Assembly (NCBI RefSeq): GCF_016703145.1
Contig: NZ_JADJCO010000005.1
Location: 868,001 to 932,000, forward strand
Source: Ottowia sp.
GTDB lineage: Bacteria; Pseudomonadota; Gammaproteobacteria; Burkholderiales; Burkholderiaceae_C
DNA length: 64,000 nt
Direction: 5' to 3'
A model generated the notes under the pieces. That model made no database searches and had not been told where the DNA came from. It saw nothing but the letters and a program-made list of their open reading frames with translations. This document shows, piece by piece, positions 29,370-37,460 of this stretch (within the stretch, counting starts at the first letter, position 1; the number at the start of each line of letters is the position of its first letter). Position numbers and translations under genes: made by a program.

Positions 29370-29768
29370 TTACTCGTTCACTTTGCGACGCGTGGCCTTC
29401 ACCTGCGAGCGCAGGGCCTTGCCCTCGAGCCGTCGCTGCCTGGACCCGTAGGTCGGCTTCGTCGGACGCCGAATCTCGGGCACCTGCGTTGCCTCTGCCA
29501 CGATCTCCTCCAGGCGCGCCAGGGCCAGCGCCCTGTTCTGCTCCTGGCTGCGGGCGGATTGCTCCTTCAGCAGCAGGATGCCGTCCTTGGTGACCCGGCG
29601 GCCCGGCAATGCCAGCAGGCGCTCCTTCACCATGGCCGGCAATGAAGACGCGTGGATGTCGAAGCGCAGGTGAACCGCGGTGGAAACCTTGTTGACGTTC
29701 TGACCACCCGGACCCTGCGCCCGCATGGCCGTGATGTCGACTTCGTCTTCCTTTACCCGGGAAGCCAT
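29370..29768 (-). CDS. arfB: Alternative ribosome-rescue factor ArfB (peptidyl-tRNA hydrolase)
   Basis: 132 aa from ATG 29768. The GGQ motif is in AQGPGGQNVNKVSTAVHLRF near residue 20; the C-terminal tail is basic (RQRRLEGKALRSQVKATRRKV), as required to enter the empty mRNA channel of stalled ribosomes. It lacks the codon-recognition domains of RF1/RF2, which separates it from prfA/prfB/prfH. dbpA lies upstream in the same direction (57-bp gap). Confidence 0.93.
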   Translation of the reverse strand: MASRVKEDEVDITAMRAQGPGGQNVNKVSTAVHLRFDIHASSLPAMVKERLLALPGRRVTKDGILLLKEQSARSQEQNRALALARLEEIVAEATQVPEIRRPTKPTYGSRQRRLEGKALRSQVKATRRKVNE

Positions 29769-29825
29769 GCTTCGCCCACCCACGGTCGGAAATGCACGCC
29801 CGCTGGCCAAGCTGGCGTGCCCATG

Positions 29826-31229
29826 CTAAGCGTCCGTCAGCAACCGCGCCTTGACGGTGCGGCCCTTGATGCGCCCGCTGTTCAGGCGCGCGACGGCCTC
29901 GTGCGCGATGCCGCGTTCCACGGCCACGTAGGTGGCGAACTCGTTGATGTCGATCTTGCCCACCTGCTCGCGGGTGTAGCCGAGGTCGGCGGTGAGCGCG
30001 CCCAGCACGTCGCCCGGGCGGATCTTCTCCTTTCGCCCGGCCTGGATGTGGACGGTCGCCATCGCCGGCAACAGGCGGCCTCCCGAGGCCGGCGTGAGTT
30101 CGGTGAGCGCATGCCAGACCGAGGGTCGCCCCTGCAACTGTTCGATGCGCCCGACAGCGCCCATCTCATCCAGCGTCGCGAGGCTGAGCGCCAGCCCCGT
30201 CTGGCCGGCGCGACCGGTGCGGCCGATGCGGTGCACGTGCGCTTCCGGATCGGAGGAGATCTCCACATTCATGACGGCAGCGAGACCAGCCACATCGAGC
30301 CCGCGCGCCGCGACGTCGGTGGCGACCAACACGGAGCAACTGCCGTTGGCGAAGCGCACCAGCACCTGATCGCGCTCGCGCTGCTCCAGGTCGCCGTGCA
30401 GGGCGAGCGCGCTGTAGCCCTGCGCCTGCAGCAGTTCGGCCAGCGTGCGGCAGCGCGTCTTGGTGTTGCAGAAGGCGAGCGTGCTCGCCGGCCGGAAGTG
30501 CTCCAGCAGGCTCGCGACCGCCGGCAGCCGCTGATCCGCGCGCACCTCGTACCAGCGCTGTTCGATCTGCTCGCTGCCGTGCTGCGCCTCCACCTTGACC
30601 GTGACGGGATTGCACAGGAACTGCGCGGCGAGCTTGGCGATGCCTTCGGGATAGGTCGCCGAGAACAGCAGGGTCTGCCGCTGCGCCGGGCACTGGCGGG
30701 CCACCTTGGCGATGTCGTCGACAAAGCCCATGTCCAGCATGCGGTCCGCTTCGTCGAGCACCAGCGTCATGAGTGCATCGAGGCTGAGATGGCCACGCTC
30801 GAGATGGTCGATCACGCGCCCGGGCGTGCCGACGACCACGTGGGCACCGCGCTCCAGGCTGACGGTTTGCCCGCGCAGCGGCACGCCACCGGCGAGCGTG
30901 ACCACCTTGACGTTGTCCTCGGCGCGCGCCAGTCGTCGGATCTCGGTCGTGACCTGGTCGGCCAACTCACGGGTGGGGCACAGCACCAGGGCCTGCACCG
31001 CGAAGCGGCGCGCATCGAGCTTGGCCAGCAAGGCCAGCGCGAACGCCGCGGTTTTGCCGCTGCCTGTCTTGGCCTGGGCGATCACGTCTCGGCCTTGCAG
31101 CGCGGCGGGCAGGCTGGCCGCCTGGATGGCGGTCATTTCCAGGTAGCCGAGCCGGCGAAGATTGTCCCGGGCCGCGGAGGACAGAGGAAGCGTGTCGAAA
31201 CTGCTGGCGGGTGCCGAAGGATGGGTCAT
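29826..31229 (-). CDS. dbpA: ATP-dependent RNA helicase DbpA
   Basis: 467 aa. DEAD-box motifs: Q motif region YLEMTAIQAASLP, motif I AKTGSGKTAAF near 50, motif Ia PTRELADQV, motif II DEADRMLDMGF near 150, motif III SATYPEG, motifs V and VI VATDVAARGLD and HRIGRTGRAGQTG. The C-terminal domain (VHIQAGRKEKIRPGDVLGAL, EFATYVAVERGIA) is the DbpA RNA-binding domain that targets hairpin 92 of 23S rRNA. Confidence 0.95.
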   Translation of the reverse strand: MTHPSAPASSFDTLPLSSAARDNLRRLGYLEMTAIQAASLPAALQGRDVIAQAKTGSGKTAAFALALLAKLDARRFAVQALVLCPTRELADQVTTEIRRLARAEDNVKVVTLAGGVPLRGQTVSLERGAHVVVGTPGRVIDHLERGHLSLDALMTLVLDEADRMLDMGFVDDIAKVARQCPAQRQTLLFSATYPEGIAKLAAQFLCNPVTVKVEAQHGSEQIEQRWYEVRADQRLPAVASLLEHFRPASTLAFCNTKTRCRTLAELLQAQGYSALALHGDLEQRERDQVLVRFANGSCSVLVATDVAARGLDVAGLAAVMNVEISSDPEAHVHRIGRTGRAGQTGLALSLATLDEMGAVGRIEQLQGRPSVWHALTELTPASGGRLLPAMATVHIQAGRKEKIRPGDVLGALTADLGYTREQVGKIDINEFATYVAVERGIAHEAVARLNSGRIKGRTVKARLLTDA

Positions 31230-31327
31230 GCCAGCATCTTACGCAGAGAGGCACGCTGGCTAAAAGATAAAAGGACTTAGAGCCATCCCTTTCAAGGTCT
31301 TTCGAGCTTGATGATCTAAGCTGCTGA

Positions 31328-32497
31328 TTGCACGGGAATTTCCGTGCGATGTGGAAGCAGAAAATCTGGCAGGAAGTCATTGAGCGGTTCGAGCAGCAGG
31401 CACCCGGTGCGGTGACGGCGCACCTGGCGTTGGATCAGGCGTTGCCGGCCAGCTGGATCGACGAGGTGTTCCAGGCCCATCGGCAGCGACAGTACCCGCG
31501 CGAGTTGCTGTTCTCCAGCGTGGTGGAGTTGATGCTGCTGGTCACGCTGGGGCTGCGGCCCTCGCTGCACGCGGCCGCGCGCAAGATGGCTGATCGCCTG
31601 ACCATGCGCGAGATCCAGGGCTTCCTGCTGGAGAGCTACGGCGTGGAGGTGTCGCCCGAGTTCATCAGTTCGGTCACCGACGCCGTCATGGCCGAGGTCA
31701 CCGCCTGGCAGGCGCGCCCGCTGGAGCCGAGGTACCCGGTGGTCTTCTTCGACGCCTTGCGCGTGAAGATCAAGGAAGACGCGGTGGTGCGCAACAAGGC
31801 CATCTACCTGGCCCTGGGCGTGCTGCCCGATGGCACGCGCGACATCCTGGGCTTGTGGATCGAGGGCACCGAAGGCGCCAAGTTCTGGATGAAGGTGTTC
31901 AACGACTTGAAGACCCGCGGCGTCAATGACATCCTCATTGCCGTCACCGACGGCTTGAAGGGCATGCCCGAAGCGCTGGCGGCGGTGTACCCGGCCACCA
32001 CGCTGCAGACGTGCATCGTGCACCTGATTCGCAACTCCCTGGACTACGCCAGTTGGAAGGATCGCAAGCTGCTGGCGGCGGCCATCAGGCCGATCTACAC
32101 GGCCGCCAGCGCAGAGGCGGCCGAGGCCGAACTCGACGCCTTCGCTCAAGGCCCGTGGGGCGTCAAGTTCCCCACCGTGGTGGCGGCCTGGCGTCGGGCG
32201 TGGGACCGGGTGATTCCGTTCTTTGCATTTCCACCGTCCATCCGCCGGGTGATCTACACGACCAACGCCATCGAGAGCATCAACGCGCGACTGCGCAAGA
32301 TCATCAAGACACGGGGACACTTCCCCAGTGACGATGCGGCCTCCAAGCTGATCTGGCTGGCGCTGCGCAACATAACGGCCGACTGGGGACGGGCAGCCAA
32401 GGATTGGAAGGAGGCGATGAACCAGTTCGCGATACTCCACGAAGATCGCTTCACGCAGCCGACCCATGGCGCCAGCAGCAAGGAGGTTGAACCATGA
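31328..32497 (+). CDS. Chimeric transposase: IS4-like N-terminus fused to IS256-type catalytic part
   Basis: 389 aa from TTG 31328; ATG 31349 is the alternative. Residues 1 to about 83 (MWKQKIWQEVIERFEQQAPG, then YPRELLFSSVVELMLLVTLG, LRPSLHAAARK) match, from memory, the N-terminus of another DDE transposase group. From about residue 86 (RLTMREIQGFLLESYGVEVS) to the end it is an IS256 mutator-type transposase with its catalytic residues: Asp in VVFFDALRVKI, Asp in VTDGLKGMPEAL and Glu in TTNAIESINARLRK. The usual IS256 N-terminal DNA-binding part (about 110 aa) is missing. No terminal inverted repeats were identified, so mobility is doubtful. Confidence 0.75.
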   Translation: MHGNFRAMWKQKIWQEVIERFEQQAPGAVTAHLALDQALPASWIDEVFQAHRQRQYPRELLFSSVVELMLLVTLGLRPSLHAAARKMADRLTMREIQGFLLESYGVEVSPEFISSVTDAVMAEVTAWQARPLEPRYPVVFFDALRVKIKEDAVVRNKAIYLALGVLPDGTRDILGLWIEGTEGAKFWMKVFNDLKTRGVNDILIAVTDGLKGMPEALAAVYPATTLQTCIVHLIRNSLDYASWKDRKLLAAAIRPIYTAASAEAAEAELDAFAQGPWGVKFPTVVAAWRRAWDRVIPFFAFPPSIRRVIYTTNAIESINARLRKIIKTRGHFPSDDAASKLIWLALRNITADWGRAAKDWKEAMNQFAILHEDRFTQPTHGASSKEVEP

Positions 32498-32599
32498 ATA
32501 CATGGCTCAACCGGGGCGCCTCCGGCGGCCTGGCAGGGGCCTGAAGACAGAAGAGAAATCAATCGAGAGCAGATCAACCAACCGCCTCGAACACAAAAA

Positions 32600-33041
32600 T
32601 TCAGACAGGCCCGAGAAGCGCCTGCAGGAGCGCCAGCAGCGTGCACGGCCGATCACGTTGGCGCTGCACGCCTGGCTCATCGCCCAGCGCACCAAGGTCG
32701 TGGACGGCGGCGCCACCGCCAAGGCCCTCGACTACAGCCTCAAGCGTTGGGCGGCGTTGATGCGCTACCTCGACGATCCGGTGCTGCCCATAGACAACAA
32801 CCACGACGAGCAGCAAATCAGGACCTGGGCTACGGGCAGAAAAAACTGGTTGTTCGCCGGAACCCTGCTGGCGGGCCAGCGCGCGGCCGCGATCACAAGC
32901 TTGATCCAGTCGGCCAAGCTCAATGGCCACGACCCCTACGCGTATCTGAAGGACGTACTCACGCGGCTGCCCACTCACAAGGCTCGCGACATCGACCAAC
33001 TGCTGCCGCACCTCTGGCAGCCGCTCCCCGCTACCGCATAG
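32600..33041 (+). pseudogene. IS66-family transposase (TnpC), C-terminal fragment
   Basis: The frame ending at 33041 encodes the last 140 or so residues of an IS66 transposase: ALHAWLIAQRTKVVDGGATA, KALDYSLKRWAALMRYLDD, IDNNHDEQQIRTWATGRKNW, LFAGTLLAGQRAAAITSLIQSAK and NGHDPYAYLKDVLTRLP. The catalytic N-terminal two thirds are absent. The frame upstream of about 32600 is unrelated sequence between this and the chimeric transposase. Confidence 0.8.
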
Positions 33042-33086
33042 CGTCGGCTCGATGCAAGGGGCTCGCGACGTGTGTTCGCTGTCCCC

Positions 33087-33158
33087 TTACCGCACACAGG
33101 CCACGATGGTGTCCTTGTGCACGTCCAGGCCCGCACAGCGCTCATAAAGTATCTGCAT
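33087..33158 (-). pseudogene. IS110-family transposase, 23-codon N-terminal remnant
   Basis: On the minus strand ATG at 33158 is preceded by AGGAGG and encodes MQILYERCAGLDVHKDTIVA followed by CVR and a TAA stop (33089-33087). CAGLDVHKDTIVAC is the N-terminal DEDD motif region of IS110/IS1111 transposases. The remaining 300 or more codons are missing. Confidence 0.75.
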
Positions 33159-33172
33159 GAGAACCTCCTGGC

Positions 33173-33412
33173 GGTCGATGGGCACCGCAGGCAGTCCTCG
33201 TCATCGAACTCTACCAAGCGTGCTTCGGGGCGTCACCGCCCTCTGCCACATTCCGGGGTGCTCGCAGGACTGCGGGTCCAACTACTGAACGGGTTCGCAA
33301 CACCAAGCAAACGCCGACCTCCTCAGCAGTGCCCGGCTCCATCCCATGACCACCCACCATCCAGCGCCAGCCATGCCCTACGCTTCATGCCCCGGGGTCG
33401 GGCTCGCCCGAT
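33173..33412. other. Unassigned sequence between IS remnants
   Basis: About 240 bp between the IS110 and IS5-type remnants. No gene, tRNA or clear repeat is seen. It is probably residual IS flank. Confidence 0.4.
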
Positions 33413-33559
33413 GACGAACTACTGAGCAGGTACAGCACTGCGCTGCACACCTCGTAGACGCCCATTCGCCGGGGATTGGCTTCGTGCACGCGCGCTCAAT
33501 GGCTTGACGATCTCGAATTGTTCGCGGCTGAAATCGCTCGGATAGCCCTTGCTCACCAC
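33413..33559 (-). pseudogene. IS5-family (IS427-like) orfA remnant
   Basis: On the minus strand GTG 33559 begins VVSKGYPSDFSREQFEIVKPL, the typical start of IS5-group orfA. After a frame change the sequence continues RMGVYEVCSAVLYLLS, the next conserved block. Only about 48 codons remain and the reading frame is broken. It abuts the livF stop codon (33567). Confidence 0.7.
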
Positions 33560-33566
33560 CCGAGCT

Positions 33567-34262
33567 TCAGACCTCCAGCCATTCCTTGCGAATGGCCGCG
33601 TCGGCGCGCAGGCCGTCGGGCGTGCCGTCGAAGACGATGCTGCCATGCCCCATGACCAGGGCCCGGTCGGAGATGTGCATGGCGATGGTCAGCTTCTGCT
33701 CGATCAGCAGCACGGAGATCCCCTTGTGCTTGAGCGTCTTGAGGTACTCGCCCACCAGTTCGACGATCTTGGGCGCCAGGCCCTCGGTGGGCTCGTCGAT
33801 GATGATGAGGTCCGGATCGCCCATCAGTGTCCGGCACAAGGTCAGCATCTGCTGCTCGCCGCCGGACATCACGCCGGCTTCGGTGTGCTGGCGCTCCTTC
33901 AGGCGCGGGAACATCTGGTACATGTCGTCGAAGCTCCAGCGGCTGCCCTTGCCACTGCCCTTCTGCCCCAGCAGCAGGTTCTGGTGCACCGTGAGGTTGG
34001 GGAACACGTCGCGGCTCTCTGGCACGTAGCCCAGACCCAGGTGGGCGACCTCGTAGGCTTTCTTGCCGGCGAGGGTCTGCCCTTTCCAGTCCAGTCCGCC
34101 TTCCCAGTGCACCAGGCCCATGATGGCCTTGGCGGTGGTGGATCGGCCAGAGCCGTTGCGGCCCAGCAGCGCGACGATTTCGCCCGGCCGCACGTCGAAG
34201 CTGACGCCGTGCAGCACGTGGCTCTTGCCGTAATAGGCGTGCAGGTCTTGGACTTTCAGCAT
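33567..34262 (-). CDS. livF: Branched-chain amino acid type ABC transporter ATP-binding protein LivF
   Basis: 231 aa from ATG 34262 (MLKVQDLHAYYGKSHVLHGV). Walker A is LLGRNGSGRSTTAKAIMG, with Arg in place of the usual Lys-Thr preceding residue (GSGRST instead of GAGKST), an odd change at the phosphate-binding lysine. Signature MSGGEQQMLTLCRTLMG and Walker B LIIIDEPTEGLAP are normal. It energises uptake through LivH/LivM with LivG. The 84-bp gap to livG is longer than elsewhere in the operon. Confidence 0.92.
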   Translation of the reverse strand: MLKVQDLHAYYGKSHVLHGVSFDVRPGEIVALLGRNGSGRSTTAKAIMGLVHWEGGLDWKGQTLAGKKAYEVAHLGLGYVPESRDVFPNLTVHQNLLLGQKGSGKGSRWSFDDMYQMFPRLKERQHTEAGVMSGGEQQMLTLCRTLMGDPDLIIIDEPTEGLAPKIVELVGEYLKTLKHKGISVLLIEQKLTIAMHISDRALVMGHGSIVFDGTPDGLRADAAIRKEWLEV

Positions 34263-34346
34263 ACGGGCCTCCGTAGGGCCGCCCCAAGGCAGGCCTGGGC
34301 CCCCAGGGGGGCGGCGATACACGAAGTGAGGAGCGTGGGAGTCATG

Positions 34347-35117
34347 TCAGTGCAACCCTCCCTGGGCATCGGCCACCGAGGAACCGAGGTAGGCCTCCTG
34401 CACGCGCGCGTTGGCGCGCACGGCTTCGGGCGTGTCGAAGGCGATGACCTCGCCGTACACCACCACGGCGATCTTGTCGGCCAGGCCGAACACCACACCC
34501 ATGTCGTGCTCCACCGTCAGCAAAGTCTTGCCCACCGTGACCTCGCGGATCAGATCGATGAAGTGGGATGTTTCCGTCTTGCTCATGCCGGCCGTGGGCT
34601 CGTCCAGCAGGATCACGCTGGCGCCGCCGGCGATGGTGATGCCGATCTCCAGCGCGCGCTGCTCCGCGTAGGTGAGGTTGATGGCCAGCACATCGCGCTT
34701 GGCAGCCAGCCCCACCTGGCGCACCAGTGTCTCGGCGCGCTCATTGGCGTCGTGCAGGCCCGAAAGAAAGCGCAGGAAGGTGTAGCGGTAGCCCAGGCTC
34801 CACAGCACGCCGCAGCGCAGGTTCTCGAACACGCTGAGCTTGGGGAAGATGTTGGTGATCTGGAAGCTGCGCGAGAGACCCCTGCGGTTGATCTCGTAGG
34901 GCTTCATGCCGTCGATGCGCTCGCCGTGCAGGTGCACCTCGCCACTGCTGGGATGCAGCCGGCCGCTGATCAGGTTGAACAGCGTGGACTTGCCGGCGCC
35001 GTTCGGCCCGATCACCGCCACGCGTTCGCCGGCCCCCACGGCCAGGTTGGCGCCGCGGATGATCTCGGTCTTGCCAAAGCTCTTGCGCAGATCCTTCAGT
35101 TCGATGGCGTAGGTCAT
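34347..35117 (-). CDS. livG: Branched-chain amino acid type ABC transporter ATP-binding protein LivG
   Basis: 256 aa. Walker A IGPNGAGKSTLFNLISG near 37, LivG-specific RRGLSRSFQITNIFPKLSV, signature-region LTYAEQRALEIGITIAGG (the LSYGEQR-like motif), Walker B VILLDEPTAGMSKTET and the H-loop VEHDMGVVFGLAD. The start overlaps the livM stop (ATGA-type, 4 bp). Confidence 0.95.
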   Translation of the reverse strand: MTYAIELKDLRKSFGKTEIIRGANLAVGAGERVAVIGPNGAGKSTLFNLISGRLHPSSGEVHLHGERIDGMKPYEINRRGLSRSFQITNIFPKLSVFENLRCGVLWSLGYRYTFLRFLSGLHDANERAETLVRQVGLAAKRDVLAINLTYAEQRALEIGITIAGGASVILLDEPTAGMSKTETSHFIDLIREVTVGKTLLTVEHDMGVVFGLADKIAVVVYGEVIAFDTPEAVRANARVQEAYLGSSVADAQGGLH

Positions 35118-36412
35118 GCGGCCTGCTCCTTGCGTTTGATTTCAGTCTCGATCTCCTCCTGAGCTTGGCCCCAGACGCGGGCGAACCGGCGGCGCACGAA
35201 TTCCAGCGCCGCTCCACCGATCACCGCGAGCACGATCGCGCCAGCCCAGGCGGCTGCCGAGGACGTGTCGAGCTGCATCCCGAGGAACTTCACCTCCGGT
35301 CCCATCGCAGCGTTCAGCTGGATGTGATAGATCATCTCGATGAGGGCGGACACGCCCGCCAGCATCACCAGGCCGGTGACCAGCAGGCCGAGATAGAGGC
35401 CCCAGAAGCGGTGCAGCTTGCCGAAGCGCGCGACCCGCACGTTCGCCATGATCAGGCTGGCCACACCGCCGGGCGCGAACATCACCATGATCAGGAAAAC
35501 CAGTCCCAGATACAGCAGCCAGGCGGTGGTGAACTCAGACAGCAGCACCGAGGCCAGCACCATCAGCACCGCGCCGATGATCGGCCCGAAGAAGACGGTC
35601 GCGCCCCCCAGGAAGGTGAACAGCAGGTAGCTGCCCGAGCGCATGCCGCTGAGCGCGTCCGAGGCGTTCACGATCTCGAAGTTGATGGCCGCCAGCGACC
35701 CGCCGATGCCCGCGAAGAAGCCCGAGATGATGAAGGCGAACCAGCGCACCAGTTGCGTGTCGTAGCCGATGAAGCTCACCCGCTCCGGGTTGTCGCGCAC
35801 CGCGTTCAGCATGCGCCCCAGCGGCGTGCCGGTGAAGGCGTACATCAGCGCGGTGCAGACGAAGCAGTACACGGCGATGAGGTAGTACACCTGCATCTGC
35901 GGCCCGAAGGTCAGGCCCAGGAAGGGGGTGCCGTAGGTGCGGTTGGTGGTGATGCCGCCCTCGCCACCGAACACGCCCGAAAACATCATCGCCATGGCCG
36001 CCACCAACTCTCCGATGCCCAAGGTGATCATGGCGAAGGTGGTGCCCGCCTTCTTGGTGGAAACGTAGCCCAGCAGGAAGGCGATGAAGGCGCCCGCCAG
36101 TCCACCAATGATCGGGATCAGCACCAGTGGCAGAGGGACGGCGTGGTCCGTGACGTAGTTGATCGCGTGGATCGCCGCGAAACCGCCCAGCCCCGTGTAG
36201 ACGGCATGCCCGAAGCTGAGCATGCCACCCTGCCCCAGGAGCATGTTGTAGGACAGGCAAATGATGATCAGGTAGCCGATCTGCGACAGAATGGTCAGTG
36301 CCAGGCTGCTGCCGAAGATCCAGGGCGCCGCCACCAATACCAGCGCGAAACTTCCCCAGACCAGCAGGTGGCTGGTCTTCTTGGGTCGATGGGTGGTTGG
36401 GTTCGTGGTCAT
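35114..36412 (-). CDS. livM: Branched-chain amino acid type ABC transporter permease LivM
   Basis: 432 aa, longer than the usual 320-360. Core membrane segments include IGYLIIICLSYNMLLGQGGM and LSFGHAVYTGLGGFAAIHAI, with the permease loop SALMYAFTGTPLGRMLNAVR-like region (GRMLNAVRDNPERVSFIGYD). After the core a further two segments and loop (residues about 330-410, GLYLGLLVTGLVMLAGVSAL) form a C-terminal extension seen in some betaproteobacterial LivM proteins. Confidence 0.93.
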   Translation of the reverse strand: MTTNPTTHRPKKTSHLLVWGSFALVLVAAPWIFGSSLALTILSQIGYLIIICLSYNMLLGQGGMLSFGHAVYTGLGGFAAIHAINYVTDHAVPLPLVLIPIIGGLAGAFIAFLLGYVSTKKAGTTFAMITLGIGELVAAMAMMFSGVFGGEGGITTNRTYGTPFLGLTFGPQMQVYYLIAVYCFVCTALMYAFTGTPLGRMLNAVRDNPERVSFIGYDTQLVRWFAFIISGFFAGIGGSLAAINFEIVNASDALSGMRSGSYLLFTFLGGATVFFGPIIGAVLMVLASVLLSEFTTAWLLYLGLVFLIMVMFAPGGVASLIMANVRVARFGKLHRFWGLYLGLLVTGLVMLAGVSALIEMIYHIQLNAAMGPEVKFLGMQLDTSSAAAWAGAIVLAVIGGAALEFVRRRFARVWGQAQEEIETEIKRKEQAA

Positions 36413-36413
36413 G

Positions 36414-37361
36414 TCAGTCCTCCCGCGTGCCCAACAGGCCCTTGGGCCGGAAGATGAGGATCAGCACCAGGAACAGGTACGGCAGGATGGGCGCCACCTG
36501 GGCCAGCGTGAGCTGCAGCACCGGTGCGCCGAAAGTCTCGCTGGTGATCTGTACGCCCACCTTTTCCAAGAGCGAGCCGAGCGACTGGTCGATCGCCACC
36601 GCAAAGGTCTGGATCACCCCGATCAGGATCGACGCCAGAAAGGCGCCGGCCAGCGAACCCATGCCGCCGACCACGACCACCACGAAGATGATCGGCCCCA
36701 CCGCGTGGGCCATCGACGGTTCCGTGACGTAGGTGTTGCCCCCGACCACGCCCGCGAGGCCCGCCAGCGCGGCGCCGCCACCGAACACCAGCATGAACAC
36801 GCGCGGCACGTTGTGCCCCAGTGCCTCCACCATGTCGGGATGCTTGAGCGCCGCCTGAATCACCAAGCCGATGCGGGTGCGCGTGAGCAGCAGCCAGACC
36901 GACAGCAGCATCAGCACGGCCACCAGCATGATGAAGGATCGCGACTTGGGAAACTGGGTGCCGAAGATCGAGAACAGCGGGCCTTCCAACTGCGGCGGCA
37001 GCCCGTAGGGGACGACCGCCCGCCCCCAGATCAGCTGCACGATCTCCAGGATGAGGTAGGACAGGCCGAACGTCACCAGCAGTTCTGGCACGTGGCCGAA
37101 CTTGTGCACCCGGCGCAGGCTGAACCGCTCGAACGCCGCGCCAAGCAAGCCCACGACCAGGGGCGCGACAATCAACGCGGGCCAGAAGCCAATGACGTTG
37201 GAGATCGCATAAGCGAAATAGGCCCCGAGCATGTAGAAGCTCGCATGGGCGAAATTGAGCACGCCCATCATGCTGAAGATCAGCGTGAGGCCCGAACTCA
37301 GCATGAACAGCAACAGCCCGTAGCTCAAGCCGTTCAGCAGCGATATGGTAAAAAACTCCAT
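36414..37361 (-). CDS. livH: Branched-chain amino acid type ABC transporter permease LivH
   Basis: 315 aa. Typical LivH: LLNGLSYGLLLFMLSSGLTL, IFSMMGVLNFAHASFYMLGA, and the permease loop MVEALGHNVPRVFMLVFGGG. The last segment ends FRPKGLLGTRED, the conserved terminus. One base separates it from livM. Confidence 0.95.
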   Translation of the reverse strand: MEFFTISLLNGLSYGLLLFMLSSGLTLIFSMMGVLNFAHASFYMLGAYFAYAISNVIGFWPALIVAPLVVGLLGAAFERFSLRRVHKFGHVPELLVTFGLSYLILEIVQLIWGRAVVPYGLPPQLEGPLFSIFGTQFPKSRSFIMLVAVLMLLSVWLLLTRTRIGLVIQAALKHPDMVEALGHNVPRVFMLVFGGGAALAGLAGVVGGNTYVTEPSMAHAVGPIIFVVVVVGGMGSLAGAFLASILIGVIQTFAVAIDQSLGSLLEKVGVQITSETFGAPVLQLTLAQVAPILPYLFLVLILIFRPKGLLGTRED

Positions 37362-37460
37362 CGAAACTCCTCCTTCTCCGCGAGGAACCTGGTCACAAAA
37401 CAGCGCCGGCCGGGACTCGCGTCATCCGTCGGCGCTGGGTTCTCTCCCCTCTTGTGGGCT

